Notes: generated by a model not told the origin, from the sequence alone. A stretch of DNA of 64,000 bases from Bythopirellula goksoeyrii (GCF_008065115.1 NZ_CP042913.1:1276338-1340337); one strand, 5' to 3'. Counted from the stretch's first letter, positions 38,123 to 46,860 are shown. Made by a program: numbers and translations.

Positions 38123-39334
38123 TTACGAGAGTGCCTCGTTAGGCGACACGTTCATGGCCTTCCAGATTCCCAAGAAACTCGAGGCCACAGAAATGACCAG
38201 GACTATCAGTCCCAGCTGGAACAGGTCTGTCTCAGCCAGTATCACTCGTCGCGGAAACATTGGAAACACCCGTTGGCCGACGGCAAAGGCAATCCCGAAT
38301 CCCAGCAGCCCAAGAAGGAGACCTTGTTGCATAATAAGGCCTAGGATGACTGTGTTCTGTGCACCTATGAGCTTCAATAGAGCTATGGAGTGGATCTTGT
38401 CGAGTGTCATTGTGTAGAGGATCAAGGCCATGATGATAGCCGCAATCAATGTCAGGAGAACACGAAAGAGGCCTATTTGGCGGCGGATTTTCTCGACCGA
38501 ACCTTTCAACAACAGTTCCCTCTGGCCTTCCTTGGTATAAACGGACACATCGCCCCAGCCAGCGATGATGTTTGCCACGGATTGACTTTCAACTCCAGGG
38601 ACGACGCTTACTAACACAGCACTGAGTTGGGGTCGGGCGATGGCCGGCAATTCCCTAGCTGGGCGAATCGCTTGCTCGAGCAGACTAGGTTGTATCGTTG
38701 CGAACTCACTGCGCTCTCCGCGAGCTTCGCGTGCCGCACGTTCCAACCTAATCGCTTCACCAGCCGTGTCGAATTGAATGGATTGAGCATCCGCCACAGT
38801 GAAGAATCCAATTCCGTCTCCTCCCGAGCTAATCATGCTCTTAGTGATTCCTACCACCGTATAGGCATCCTTACCGAGCCTTATCCGTTCACCGAGTTGA
38901 AAGCCAAGTGATTGGTCTGCAATCATTTCAAAATGGTTTTGACCAAGTGGTCGTCCGGCTGTCAAAGGAATCCATTCTCCTTTGTCGATAGGCCAACTAA
39001 GACCTAGAACGGCCACACGGAGTGGTTTGCCGCCGCGTTCGCGCTGAATCGTGTGATAGACAAACTCTCTAGTACGGCGAACACCAGGAACAGCCAACGC
39101 CCGATGCACCAAATTCGGCTGCACTCGAGAGAGTTCGGCGAAGGGCCCTCTGGTATCACGCTGAACTATCCAAAGATCAGCACCGATCCGGTCTGGAAGA
39201 AGGGTCGCGTCTTCTATGATTCCACGGTAGATTCCGCCCATGCCCATCACGATCATCAGCAAGAGGCCAATACCCAATGCCGTCAACGCAAATCGACCGA
39301 GGTTGTGTCGGATGTCTTTTACGGCAAGATTCAT
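38123..39334 (-). CDS. ABC transporter permease (DevC/FtsX-type)
   Basis: A 403-residue permease with one N-terminal membrane helix (FALTALGIGLLLMIVMGMGGIY), a large periplasmic domain and three C-terminal helices around ALILYTMTLDKIHSIALLKLIGA, as in DevC. It is encoded four bases overlapping the HlyD gene (both ends), so coupling is likely. It pairs with the ATPase downstream and adaptor upstream. Confidence 0.92.
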   Translation of the reverse strand: MNLAVKDIRHNLGRFALTALGIGLLLMIVMGMGGIYRGIIEDATLLPDRIGADLWIVQRDTRGPFAELSRVQPNLVHRALAVPGVRRTREFVYHTIQRERGGKPLRVAVLGLSWPIDKGEWIPLTAGRPLGQNHFEMIADQSLGFQLGERIRLGKDAYTVVGITKSMISSGGDGIGFFTVADAQSIQFDTAGEAIRLERAAREARGERSEFATIQPSLLEQAIRPARELPAIARPQLSAVLVSVVPGVESQSVANIIAGWGDVSVYTKEGQRELLLKGSVEKIRRQIGLFRVLLTLIAAIIMALILYTMTLDKIHSIALLKLIGAQNTVILGLIMQQGLLLGLLGFGIAFAVGQRVFPMFPRRVILAETDLFQLGLIVLVISVASSFLGIWKAMNVSPNEALS

Positions 39335-40503
39335 GGGAGGTTAATTCTCCGGCCGTCGCGCAAGCGGAAAGTTCCATCCTGGGGAATCACTATCGTTTGG
39401 TCAACGGCCAATCCTTTGGTAACCTCCACAAGTGCAGGGCTGCGGAGTCCAAGTTCAACAGGTTGCCACCGGGCATAGCCATTGTCATTCAAGAACACTC
39501 CTGGCTGCATGTCTCGTAGTTCGATGAACCTGGGGGGTAGAAGTATTGCAGATTCTTTACGGGCGGATTCGATGAACACTTCTGCCCGTTGTCCCACGGC
39601 CCAGTTGCTTGGCAACTCCAACACTCGCACGTCGACGATGAACTCACGCGTCTCGCGGTCTGCCTCTCGCCCCAAACGAGCCACGCTTCCCACATAGAAA
39701 CTATTCGGGGCAGAACGAAACACGACGCGAGCAGGCTGGTCGGGTTTGATTGATTCCATTTCCGTTTCGTCGACCCAGGCACTGATCCAGAGTTCGTTCT
39801 TTGAAATCAAGGAAAGAATCGCACTACCTGGCACGACAACGTCACCCGACTCGCGGTAACGCCGGACGATTAACCCGTCGAATGGAGCCGTGATTCGCGT
39901 ATCCGCCAGACGAGCTCGGTGATACTCCAGAGTTTTTTCGGCTGCGACCAACTCCTTTTGTCCCTCGGTGATGGCAGCCTCAGCACGAGATAATCCTGCT
40001 TCGGCAACACCCAAGGACTCCACCGCAGCGTCAACCTCTTCCTGGCTAACAGCTCGACTTGGCAAGAGTTCTTGCCGACGTTGATTCAGTTTTCTGGCTT
40101 GAATAACGACGGCATTGGCTCGGCTCTTGTCCGCTTCAAGCCGCGTTATCGCTGACTGGGAGGCGTCCAAGTTTGCCTTGGCAATCGCGACTTGCTGCAT
40201 TAGTTCGGCATCATCCAGGCGAACGAGCAAGTCTCCGGTCTGGACTTCATCTCCCTGGTCGAATAACACTTCTTCGATCCTTCCGGAAATCTTGGGGCTT
40301 ATCGTTGTCGATACTCGGGCCTCCAGAGTCCCGGTTCCCATCACCTCCGAAAGAATTGGTCCCGCAACGACTTTGTGTTCAATGACAGCAATTGGTGAGA
40401 ACCGAAACCAATAAAACAAGACAATTCCGAGACCTAGAAGCATGACAATTTTCAAGAGTCGCCATGTCCATCGCCTAAATGGTTCCCAGTGGCTAATCAT
40501 CAT
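39331..40503 (-). CDS. HlyD-family periplasmic adaptor of the ABC exporter
   Basis: A 390-residue membrane-fusion protein. One N-terminal membrane helix (LLKIVMLLGLGIVLFYWF) is followed by a lipoyl-like half, a long coiled-coil hairpin (about 110-210: QVAIAKANLDASQSAITRLE, QKELVAAEKTLEYHRARL) and beta-barrel domains. It links the permease to an outer-membrane channel that is not encoded here. Its stop overlaps the permease start by four bases. Confidence 0.92.
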   Translation of the reverse strand: MMISHWEPFRRWTWRLLKIVMLLGLGIVLFYWFRFSPIAVIEHKVVAGPILSEVMGTGTLEARVSTTISPKISGRIEEVLFDQGDEVQTGDLLVRLDDAELMQQVAIAKANLDASQSAITRLEADKSRANAVVIQARKLNQRRQELLPSRAVSQEEVDAAVESLGVAEAGLSRAEAAITEGQKELVAAEKTLEYHRARLADTRITAPFDGLIVRRYRESGDVVVPGSAILSLISKNELWISAWVDETEMESIKPDQPARVVFRSAPNSFYVGSVARLGREADRETREFIVDVRVLELPSNWAVGQRAEVFIESARKESAILLPPRFIELRDMQPGVFLNDNGYARWQPVELGLRSPALVEVTKGLAVDQTIVIPQDGTFRLRDGRRINLP

Positions 40504-40586
40504 CTCGCCTTTCCGCGAACAGCAAACTGGTATTCATGGCATTTGTTCTAAGGATGAGCCTTATACATGCAACATGCCGCTGATCA

Positions 40587-41276
40587 TTAGAATCCCCGAC
40601 GTCCTCGTCCAGGCCGCCCTCTTTCATGTGAACCGCGCACAATGTCATCAAACTCTTTCTGACTCAAGTGCTGAGGTACATACTCAACATTTCGAAATGC
40701 AGCTTGTCGAGAGAAAGCGCGCAAATGATTTCTGGACCCCATTTGCAGAAACTGATAGACCTGTTTGATATCCTTTTTATCCGTCCGTTTAATGCGTTTC
40801 GATAAATCAGCGATGTCCATCTCTTCAATTAGTAAGCCAACAGCTATTGCATCTTCCAGAGTCTTCTCACCACGCTCAACCAATTCGGAGTAAAGCCCTT
40901 GTATTTCCGAATGGGTGAACATGCCGCTCTGATTGCCTAGAGAACTTACATCAACGCCATAGTTCTTCAGCAAGTTGGACAAGGATGCGATGTGTACCTT
41001 CTCTGCACTTGAAATATTGTCATACATCCTCAAAGGCCATTTGCTGCCTAATTTCACATAGACGTCATGGGCTAGCCTCTCCTCTTCGACCATCCAAAGC
41101 AAGTCTTCCAGTTCTTGCTCGGAGAGTTGTCCTAGAGTCTTGGTTTGGACTGGCTCATTAGATTGTTCCGTTGTGACTGATACACCTTCTTTCCCCTCGT
41201 CGGGTTGTGCCCAGCACAGGCTTCCCCAGGACAGCATGAACAGAATAGCCAGCACGAAAAATTGCTTTGAAGTCAT
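40587..41276 (-). CDS. DUF2202 secreted ferritin-like protein
   Basis: A 229-residue protein with a signal peptide (FFVLAILFMLSWGSLCWA). The DUF2202 domain begins at ELEDLLWMVEEERLAHDVYV and continues with EKVHIASLSNLLKNYGV, VERGEKTLEDAIAVGLLIEE and FLQMGSRNHLRAF; acidic and His residues suggest a ferritin-like metal site. The C-terminus ends in an Arg/Gly-rich tail. It lies 110 bases from the peroxiredoxin and probably acts in envelope metal or redox stress; the function of DUF2202 is not established. Confidence 0.85.
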   Translation of the reverse strand: MTSKQFFVLAILFMLSWGSLCWAQPDEGKEGVSVTTEQSNEPVQTKTLGQLSEQELEDLLWMVEEERLAHDVYVKLGSKWPLRMYDNISSAEKVHIASLSNLLKNYGVDVSSLGNQSGMFTHSEIQGLYSELVERGEKTLEDAIAVGLLIEEMDIADLSKRIKRTDKKDIKQVYQFLQMGSRNHLRAFSRQAAFRNVEYVPQHLSQKEFDDIVRGSHERGRPGRGRRGF

Positions 41277-41365
41277 TTTTGTCGTGTCCCTATGTATAAG
41301 TGTAAGTGGTTAAACGTTATGTCTAGTTCGATCATGGGGACCGCACTCCCAGGAGTGGCGGATCT

Positions 41366-42067
41366 TCATTTGACGGTCTCCATACGGCGAGCTCCACCTG
41401 AGGAATTAGAGTTCCCATTCGGGAATGGCTTTGTGCAGAAATACCAATCGACGCAATCGTATTGTTGACTCTGCATACGCTCTGTTGCTGCTTCCGCTGT
41501 GGCAGGTGGAGGGACAATAACATCGTCGCCCGGTTTCCAACCTTCAGGAGTCGCGACTTTGTGTTCGTCACTGGTTTGCATGGCTTTAAGCAATCGCAAG
41601 AACTCATCGATGCTACGACCGTTGCTCATCGGGTAGTACACCATTGCCCTCAATACGCCCTCTGGGTCGATTAGAAACGTAGTTCGGACAGCGGACGTAT
41701 CGCTTGCCCCCGGTTGAATCATGCCGTAGGCATGGGCCACCTCCATCGAGAGGTCCTCGATGATCGGAAAGGGTATTTCAACACCAAACTTTTCTTTGAT
41801 GCTGTTGATCCAGGCGAGATGTGAGAACACGCTGTCTATCGAGAGTCCTAATAGCTCGCAGTTTAGAGCCCGGAACTCGTCGTGGGCCTTTGCGAAGGCC
41901 ATGAATTCCGTTGTACAGACAGGTGTAAAGTCGGACGGATGCGAAAACAACACAAGCCATCGTCCTTTGTAGTCCGAAAGCTTCTTGGGTCCGTGAGTCG
42001 TCTTCGCCTCGAACTCTGGTGCTGGCTCATTGAGACGTGGTATCGTTGTTTGAACTTGAATGGACAT
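41366..42067 (-). CDS. Peroxiredoxin (Prx6/AhpC family)
   Basis: A 233-residue thiol peroxidase that reduces H2O2 and organic peroxides. The peroxidatic Cys51 lies in SDFTPVCTTEF, and the family-typical C-terminal extension is present (EGWKPGDDVIVPP) ending with a second Cys-containing segment. I use ATG 42067 (MSIQVQ), preceded by GAGGAG. It lies 44 bases from the CstB-like gene, in the sulfur/redox island. Confidence 0.93.
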   Translation of the reverse strand: MSIQVQTTIPRLNEPAPEFEAKTTHGPKKLSDYKGRWLVLFSHPSDFTPVCTTEFMAFAKAHDEFRALNCELLGLSIDSVFSHLAWINSIKEKFGVEIPFPIIEDLSMEVAHAYGMIQPGASDTSAVRTTFLIDPEGVLRAMVYYPMSNGRSIDEFLRLLKAMQTSDEHKVATPEGWKPGDDVIVPPPATAEAATERMQSQQYDCVDWYFCTKPFPNGNSNSSGGARRMETVK

Positions 42068-42110
42068 TGTAATGCTCCTCTTTGTAAAAATTTGCGACAA
42101 CTATTTGAGT

Positions 42111-43565
42111 TCATGAACAAGTTGTAGCGGTTTCACTCGTTCGACATCCCGAATTGTCGCTACCGTCAGATTTTTCAACAGAGAAACCGGCTGCATTCCA
42201 TGCGGTCATGCCTCCAAGTACATTGGCGACATCTTTGTAGCCCTCTCGTTTTAAAAACGAAGCGGCAATGGATGCGCGATAGCCCGATCCACAGATGACG
42301 ACGACTGGCTTTTCGTGCGGCACCAGCGAAAAGTTTTCCTGCAGTTTGCCGCCGTGGATGTGAATGGCTCCTTCAATGTGGCCCCCATTCCATTCCTTCT
42401 CTGTTCTGACATCGAGTACGGTCACTTCACCTAACTGCTTGTTGAGGCTATGGACCGAAAGCGTAGACGACTTTTCCAGCGGATACCCACTGACTTCCCA
42501 GGCATCCATGCCGCCCTCCAAGTAACCCTGGATGTCATCAAAGCCAACCCGCAACAGGTGAGTGGTGACTTCGTGCATTTGTTCGGGGCGATCGAGCACA
42601 ATCAATGTTGGACGGTCATAGGGAAGGACCCAACCCGCCCAAGTAGGCAGCGTCGGACCAAAAGGAATATTGATGGCGTCTGGTATATGTGCTGCAGCAA
42701 ACGATTCTTTAGAACGAACATCGACAATCAAGCAGTTTTCACACATTCGCTCGTGAACTTCCTTGGCGCTCCAGCGACGTTGTCCTGGAAGTTCTGGGCC
42801 AATCACTGGAGGACCTTCCTTGTTCACGCGTTTCATCCGCGCGAAGTACGGTGGCGAAAGCGGCATCTGGTCCATCAAATCGGCGATCCATTCTTTTTCT
42901 GGCTTTTCGACCAGAGCTGCATTGAAGCGCCGTTCGTACCCGAGCGTCGATGAACTACGCGAACCAATTGCCTTACCACAAAGTGATCCGGCACCATGGC
43001 CAGGAAAGATTTCAGTGAAACCTGGTAGAATCGGCAGTGTCTCAAAGACACTCCGATAAAGTTGGTGAGCGAGTTCTTTGCGAGCTTCTTCGCCTAGCAA
43101 GTCTGGGCGACCGACATCTCCAACAAATACAAAATCACCTGTAAAGATCAGCCAGGGGGTATCTGAGCTTCGCGATTCGTCAAAGAGTGCCCACGAGAGA
43201 TGCTCCAAAGTGTGGCCAGGTGTGTGGATAGCTTTGAGTCGAATACTGCCCAGGGAGATCTCCTCGCTGTTTTTGACAACGTGGTCTGCATAGGGAGGAG
43301 TCCACTCTTTGCCACCCAATCCGGATGCGTGAATTGTGACCCCATCTCCTAAGCGTGCTTTCAATTCACGCGATCCACTGACGAAGTCTGCATGCACGTG
43401 GGTTTCCAGCACATGGCGGATATGCAGTCCTTCACGACTGGCGATCTCAAGAAAGTCGTTGACATCACGAGTTGGGTCGATGACGGCAGCTTCCTTGGTT
43501 TTTTCATCCCCGACAATGTAAGAGTAAATGGCTAGTCCAGGCACGAATCGTTGATGGAAAAACAT
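42111..43565 (-). CDS. Metallo-beta-lactamase plus two rhodanese domains, CstB-like persulfide dioxygenase
   Basis: A 484-residue three-domain protein. Residues 1-230 are a persulfide-dioxygenase MBL fold: THVHADF (His56, His58, Asp60), HTPGHTLEH, TGDFVFVGDVGRPD and PGHGAGSLCG. A first rhodanese (about 265-365) has no active Cys, and the second has Cys425 in ICGSGYRA, as in S. aureus CstB. It oxidises persulfide sulfur to sulfite or thiosulfate, consistent with the TauE/SafE exporter next to it. The tail has extra Cys of unknown role. Confidence 0.9.
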   Translation of the reverse strand: MFFHQRFVPGLAIYSYIVGDEKTKEAAVIDPTRDVNDFLEIASREGLHIRHVLETHVHADFVSGSRELKARLGDGVTIHASGLGGKEWTPPYADHVVKNSEEISLGSIRLKAIHTPGHTLEHLSWALFDESRSSDTPWLIFTGDFVFVGDVGRPDLLGEEARKELAHQLYRSVFETLPILPGFTEIFPGHGAGSLCGKAIGSRSSSTLGYERRFNAALVEKPEKEWIADLMDQMPLSPPYFARMKRVNKEGPPVIGPELPGQRRWSAKEVHERMCENCLIVDVRSKESFAAAHIPDAINIPFGPTLPTWAGWVLPYDRPTLIVLDRPEQMHEVTTHLLRVGFDDIQGYLEGGMDAWEVSGYPLEKSSTLSVHSLNKQLGEVTVLDVRTEKEWNGGHIEGAIHIHGGKLQENFSLVPHEKPVVVICGSGYRASIAASFLKREGYKDVANVLGGMTAWNAAGFSVEKSDGSDNSGCRTSETATTCS

Positions 43566-43578
43566 AGCGTTCTCCTCG

Positions 43579-44391
43579 TTAAATAAAAGTCTTGCTGACG
43601 ATGAATACGGCGACTACCACGATGGCCGTCGCAAATACTTTTTGTAATATAGTGGCAGGAAGCCGTTTAGCGACTTCTCCGCCGAGAGTCATTCCAAGAA
43701 CACCTCCTAATGCGAACAATCCCGTGATTTCTAATGAAATGCCACGTCCCGCTGCAAAGTGGGAAGCGACACCCGAAATACTCACCATCACAATCACAAG
43801 AAGTGACGTGGCCACGGCTTTATGAATTGGCATGCCGCTAAAGAGAACCAGTGCAGGCACAATCACAAATCCTCCCCCCACGCCAAACATGCCGGACAAG
43901 ACTCCTGTTGACATGCCTACTAATAGCAGCACGAATGCGCACCGAGAAGTGAGCTTGAGGTTTCCATCGACGGTCCGTTCGCAGGCTGGACGGCGCCCTT
44001 GACTGTCGCAAACCGGTCCCAGCATTTCCGGCTGTGCCGACTTGCTCCACATTCTGGCAGCTACGATCAGCATGAGCAGAGAGAACATTGCAAGCAGAAT
44101 CGCTTCAGGAATTCTGCCAGCTATCCAGGTCCCAACGGGAGCACCTACCATACCTGCAATCGCAAACAGAAATCCTGTCCCTATTTCAACTTGTCCTGCC
44201 CGAATCCGAGGGATGACTCCTACGAGTGCGGTCGCCCCCACTGCTGCCAGCGAAACCCCAAAGGCTTCCCTGGGAGCCATTGACAGCCCGTAGACCAGGA
44301 GCGGCACAGCCAACAGGGAGCCACCGCCACCGGTCAGACCTAGGGCAAATCCGATACAAACTCCAAAAAGTATGCTCAAGGGGTACAACAT
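43579..44391 (-). CDS. TauE/SafE family permease (sulfite/sulfur exporter)
   Basis: A 270-residue, about eight-helix membrane protein of the sulfite exporter family, with GFALGLTGGGGSLLAVPLLVYG at the start and MFGVGGGFVIVPALVLFSG in the second repeat. Between an MBL persulfide dioxygenase and a rhodanese it most likely exports sulfite or related anions. The 3' end is 13 bases from the dioxygenase; its start overlaps the upstream gene by 16 bases. Confidence 0.92.
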   Translation of the reverse strand: MLYPLSILFGVCIGFALGLTGGGGSLLAVPLLVYGLSMAPREAFGVSLAAVGATALVGVIPRIRAGQVEIGTGFLFAIAGMVGAPVGTWIAGRIPEAILLAMFSLLMLIVAARMWSKSAQPEMLGPVCDSQGRRPACERTVDGNLKLTSRCAFVLLLVGMSTGVLSGMFGVGGGFVIVPALVLFSGMPIHKAVATSLLVIVMVSISGVASHFAAGRGISLEITGLFALGGVLGMTLGGEVAKRLPATILQKVFATAIVVVAVFIVSKTFI

Positions 44392-44936
44392 GATGGACCA
44401 TCACTCTTTAATTGATTCCAAGGCATTTTCGCTAGAATCATACCCATACCGCAGGTGTCGGTTAATCCAGCAAAAGTGAGTCCCGCACCTACAAATAGGG
44501 TGATGCCAATAAAGTACGGGTTTACGAAGTAACCGAGGATTGAACCTACGAGGATCAATAATCCTGCAGCGATTCGTACCTGTCGTTCGAGTGAAATGGA
44601 TTTCTTGCCACGAACGACCGGTAGCCCTAATTGATCCCAGGCAGCCGTACCCCCTTCCACATTGACGACATTGGTGTAGCCAGCCGCGACAAGCTGATCG
44701 CAGGCATTTGCCGCACGACTTCCACTGCGGCAGATCACATAGAGTGGTTTTTCCGCATTGCCGTTTCTGCCATTCACGACCATGTGTGGGTCGAGGGAAT
44801 CCAGAGGTACATTACGAGCCGGGGTAGCATGGATCTCACGAAACTCGACCGGCGTACGCACATCGATCAGATCGATAGGTGCTCCCTGTTGATATAAATC
44901 ATGAAGTTCTTCAGGTGATATGGTCTTGTAACTCAT
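44376..44936 (-). CDS. YgaP-like rhodanese with C-terminal membrane hairpin
   Basis: A 186-residue protein: an N-terminal rhodanese with active Cys69 in VICRSGSRA, then a DUF2892-type hairpin of two membrane helices (IAAGLLILVGSILGYF, IGITLFVGAGLTFAGL) and the TDTCGMGMILAKMPWN end. E. coli YgaP has the same build and moves sulfur at the membrane. It opens the persulfide operon and is preceded by an ArsR-type operator. Confidence 0.92.
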   Translation of the reverse strand: MSYKTISPEELHDLYQQGAPIDLIDVRTPVEFREIHATPARNVPLDSLDPHMVVNGRNGNAEKPLYVICRSGSRAANACDQLVAAGYTNVVNVEGGTAAWDQLGLPVVRGKKSISLERQVRIAAGLLILVGSILGYFVNPYFIGITLFVGAGLTFAGLTDTCGMGMILAKMPWNQLKSDGPSCCTP

Positions 44937-44962
44937 TCTTGGTAGCCTCCTTAATTAATCGT

Positions 44963-44986
44963 AATATCGTGAAGTAACGAGATATT
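44963..44986. promoter_or_regulatory. ArsR-type inverted repeat before the persulfide operon
   Basis: AATATCGTGAAGTAACGAGATATT has perfect 6-base arms AATATC/GATATT around 12 bases. It lies 27 bases upstream of the YgaP-like gene and shares ATATCG with the palindrome in front of arsR, so it is probably bound by the neighbouring repressor. Confidence 0.6.
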
Positions 44987-44990
44987 GAAT

Positions 44991-45025
44991 AAAAAAACTT
45001 CCTGCTATTTCTTGCCTTTCAGGAA
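44991..45025 (-). terminator. Intrinsic terminator overlapping the arsR stop codon
   Basis: On the minus strand, TTCCTG pairs with CAGGAA across a 15-base loop and is followed by GTTTTTTT. The stem includes the last codons and stop of arsR. It would separate arsR from the persulfide operon, which then needs its own promoter and operator. Confidence 0.6.
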
Positions 45026-45334
45026 TCTGCCTTCGATGCAGGCCATTAAGCTCTCCAGATGAGGCTCGGCGACCTGATAATAAACTCGTCGCCCCTCGCG
45101 TTCGCTGTGGAAGAAGCCACAGCGCTGCATGAGTCTCAGGTGCTCGGATGCAACATTGTCCGGCACCCCGCAGTCCTCGGCGAGTTCACCCACCGTATAG
45201 CGACCATGCAGTAGGAGTTGCACCATCCGAATCCTTACAGGATGAGCGAGGGTCTTAAGACATTCTGCTGCCCGGCCCAGCGCCTCCATGTTGGCAGGTT
45301 TGATTGTTTTCGGTTTTTTCAAGCTTGTTGCCAT
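45005..45334 (-). CDS. ArsR-family winged-helix repressor, likely thiol or metal sensor
   Basis: A 109-residue ArsR-type regulator; the recognition helix is in ELAEDCGVPDNVASEHLRLM, followed by the wing HSEREGRRVYYQV. Cysteines occur at 25, 55, 72 and 99. Cys55 and Cys99 are placed where some ArsR proteins (SqrR/BigR type) sense persulfides, but the exact pair differs, so the ligand is open. It has AGGAG upstream of ATG 45334. Flanked by two similar palindromes, it is likely autoregulated and controls the persulfide operon. Confidence 0.88.
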   Translation of the reverse strand: MATSLKKPKTIKPANMEALGRAAECLKTLAHPVRIRMVQLLLHGRYTVGELAEDCGVPDNVASEHLRLMQRCGFFHSEREGRRVYYQVAEPHLESLMACIEGRFLKGKK

Positions 45335-45357
45335 CTCGGAACTCCTCTTATGTTAAT

Positions 45358-45377
45358 ATATCGTAACATCTCGATAT
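45358..45377. promoter_or_regulatory. Palindrome ATATCG-N8-CGATAT upstream of arsR
   Basis: A perfect 6-base inverted repeat with an 8-base spacer lies 24 bases upstream of the arsR start. It resembles the site at 44963, so it is the probable autoregulatory operator. Confidence 0.65.
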
Positions 45378-45412
45378 GTCAATACACTGTTTCCCGTTAT
45401 ATTATGGCTTTT

Positions 45413-45780
45413 TCACCAGAATCTGTGGGTTAACACTGGCTCGGGCAGGCCTCCCAGGTAGTGGTGGAGGCTGATTTCAATGGCTTCGTAGGTTCGAAAG
45501 CCATAAGCTTTACTGGTAGTCAGTTTTCCTTTGTTGTTTAAACCCTCGACAATGCCCGCAGAAATCCTGCCTTTCGCGGCGAACCAGTTGAGGATCAGTT
45601 CCCGATGATTGCGTAAGGTTCGAGCGACTTTCTTCATTGGTTCCAGCTGGGAACGCAGCGTGCGCCGACCCGCCTGTGGCGTGTGCCCGCCTCTGGTCGA
45701 GGAACTTCCCTGCCCAGTTCGGACTCACGTACTCTCAAAAACGCTGAAAGTCTCCGAACGAAATTCCGCGTAAACTGTAT
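45413..45780 (-). pseudogene. Decayed ISL3-family transposase (C-terminal fragment)
   Basis: Read on the minus strand, pieces of an ISL3-type DDE transposase appear in two frames. The first (about 45690-45780) gives RGISFGDFQRF, then an in-frame TGA where Trp is expected, then EYVSPNWAGKFLDQ. The second (45413 to about 45700) gives RRTLRSQLEPMKKVARTLR..., KGRISAGIVEGLNNKGKL and KAYGFRTYE. A frameshift joins them. The N-terminal half is absent. This is an inactive remnant at the junction of two functional islands. Confidence 0.82.
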
Positions 45781-46185
45781 ACGAACTACTAGGAGCACAG
45801 GGTTTAGACTTCAGTGGTGGTGACCTGACTTATCCAATGCCACCTGTGGGGAAACTCGACTGTGGTGCACTCACGAGGCGACAGCATTAAGGGGGGACAC
45901 GGTCTTGCCTAATTGGCCAATTTTTCTTGAGCGGGTAAGCCGCTATGTTCCGTCGACCACCACTGTTTCAGCGGCCAAAGAAAGTGATTCTTCGACAAGT
46001 GCTTCACCTATGGCTGACGAGCCGACACCTCGCACGGATGAAAACTCAAAGCGGGCGCACCAAGACCTGCTCAAGAAAGCATGCCTCGGCGCCACCACAG
46101 CAGCAGCCGATGTCTAATTCGTGGGAGATTCCTTTATGCGGCCATGGCAAGTATTCGAAATTGATTGACCCCAGAAATTCCTCCT
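45781..46185. other. Intergenic region without a supported gene
   Basis: Two overlapping plus-strand frames exist at 45905-46117 and 45945-46190 but have low-complexity, Ser/Thr/Arg-rich translations, weak starts and no motif. The interval may be remaining flank of the decayed insertion element. No tRNA or structured element was seen. Confidence 0.45.
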
Positions 46186-46206
46186 ATTAGAATGGCCGGT
46201 TCTCAT
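46186..46206. promoter_or_regulatory. Near-palindrome ATTAGAA-N7-TTCTCAT, candidate operator
   Basis: The arms ATTAGAA and TTCTCAT pair in 6 of 7 positions. The site is 28 bases before the GTG start of the first gene of the metal-related cluster, a good operator position. A Fur-family (Zur) repressor is a reasonable candidate, but the planctomycete site sequence is not known to me. Confidence 0.35.
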
Positions 46207-46233
46207 TGAGTAGTCAGCCCAACAGAATCCATC

Positions 46234-46860
46234 GTGAAACATCCCCGCCTACATTTGTGCTGCGAGTTCCTGCTTAAATCTGCGGGGATAGTGACTGCTA
46301 TCGCTGTGGCTGTGGCGACGCTGGGGATTCCACTTCCGATGCCCGTCGCGAAACAAGTCAGTGAGTGGTTTCCTTGCGTGAATTGCAGTTGCGGCTGTGC
46401 CAATGCGGAAGTGTGTTGGCGTCAGTGTTGCTGTTTCTCAGATGCCGAAAAAATCGCGATGGCAACCGAGAATGGAGCGACCGTTCCGGAAGATGTTTTG
46501 GCACGAGCTGCTGAAGGATTAGAGCCTACTGAACGCAAGGATTTGGCCGAATTAAAGCCATGCTGTCGACAGCGTGTTCTCACGGCGCAGCTGGCGACGA
46601 CGTGCAATCGCAAATCGAGCTGCGCTGCAAAACCCGCAGCCGACGTGCCGCTGCTGCCCGGTGTGATTGCGATGCATGCCCAGAGATGCCAGGGAAATTC
46701 GTTGTCGCTTTCTCTAATTCCGCCCTCTATACCCACGGATGAAATTGGCACTAAGCTTCCGCTGTTGCCGCTGGAATCAGTCTTTCTCTCTGTATCCCTT
46801 CTCTATCAGCCGCCATCATTCGACGCGGTCCTTCCCCCACCAGAATTCGCGGTTCTCTAA
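46234..46860 (+). CDS. Cysteine-rich exported or membrane-anchored protein, planctomycete type
   Basis: A 208-residue protein from GTG 46234. It has one N-terminal hydrophobic segment (SAGIVTAIAVAVATLGIPL), a dense Cys cluster about residues 48-69 (CVNC, CGC, CWRQCCC), and further Cys at about 109-129 (CC, CNRKSSC). The rest is Leu/Pro-rich. The Cys spacing suggests zinc or another thiophilic metal. No named family is recognised. It precedes three secreted proteins by 117 bases and opens the cluster. Confidence 0.72.
   Translation: MKHPRLHLCCEFLLKSAGIVTAIAVAVATLGIPLPMPVAKQVSEWFPCVNCSCGCANAEVCWRQCCCFSDAEKIAMATENGATVPEDVLARAAEGLEPTERKDLAELKPCCRQRVLTAQLATTCNRKSSCAAKPAADVPLLPGVIAMHAQRCQGNSLSLSLIPPSIPTDEIGTKLPLLPLESVFLSVSLLYQPPSFDAVLPPPEFAVL

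Noticed and set aside
45905-46190. Two overlapping plus frames before the Cys-rich gene
   Set aside because: Low-complexity translations, one with a weak start, no homology that I recognise.
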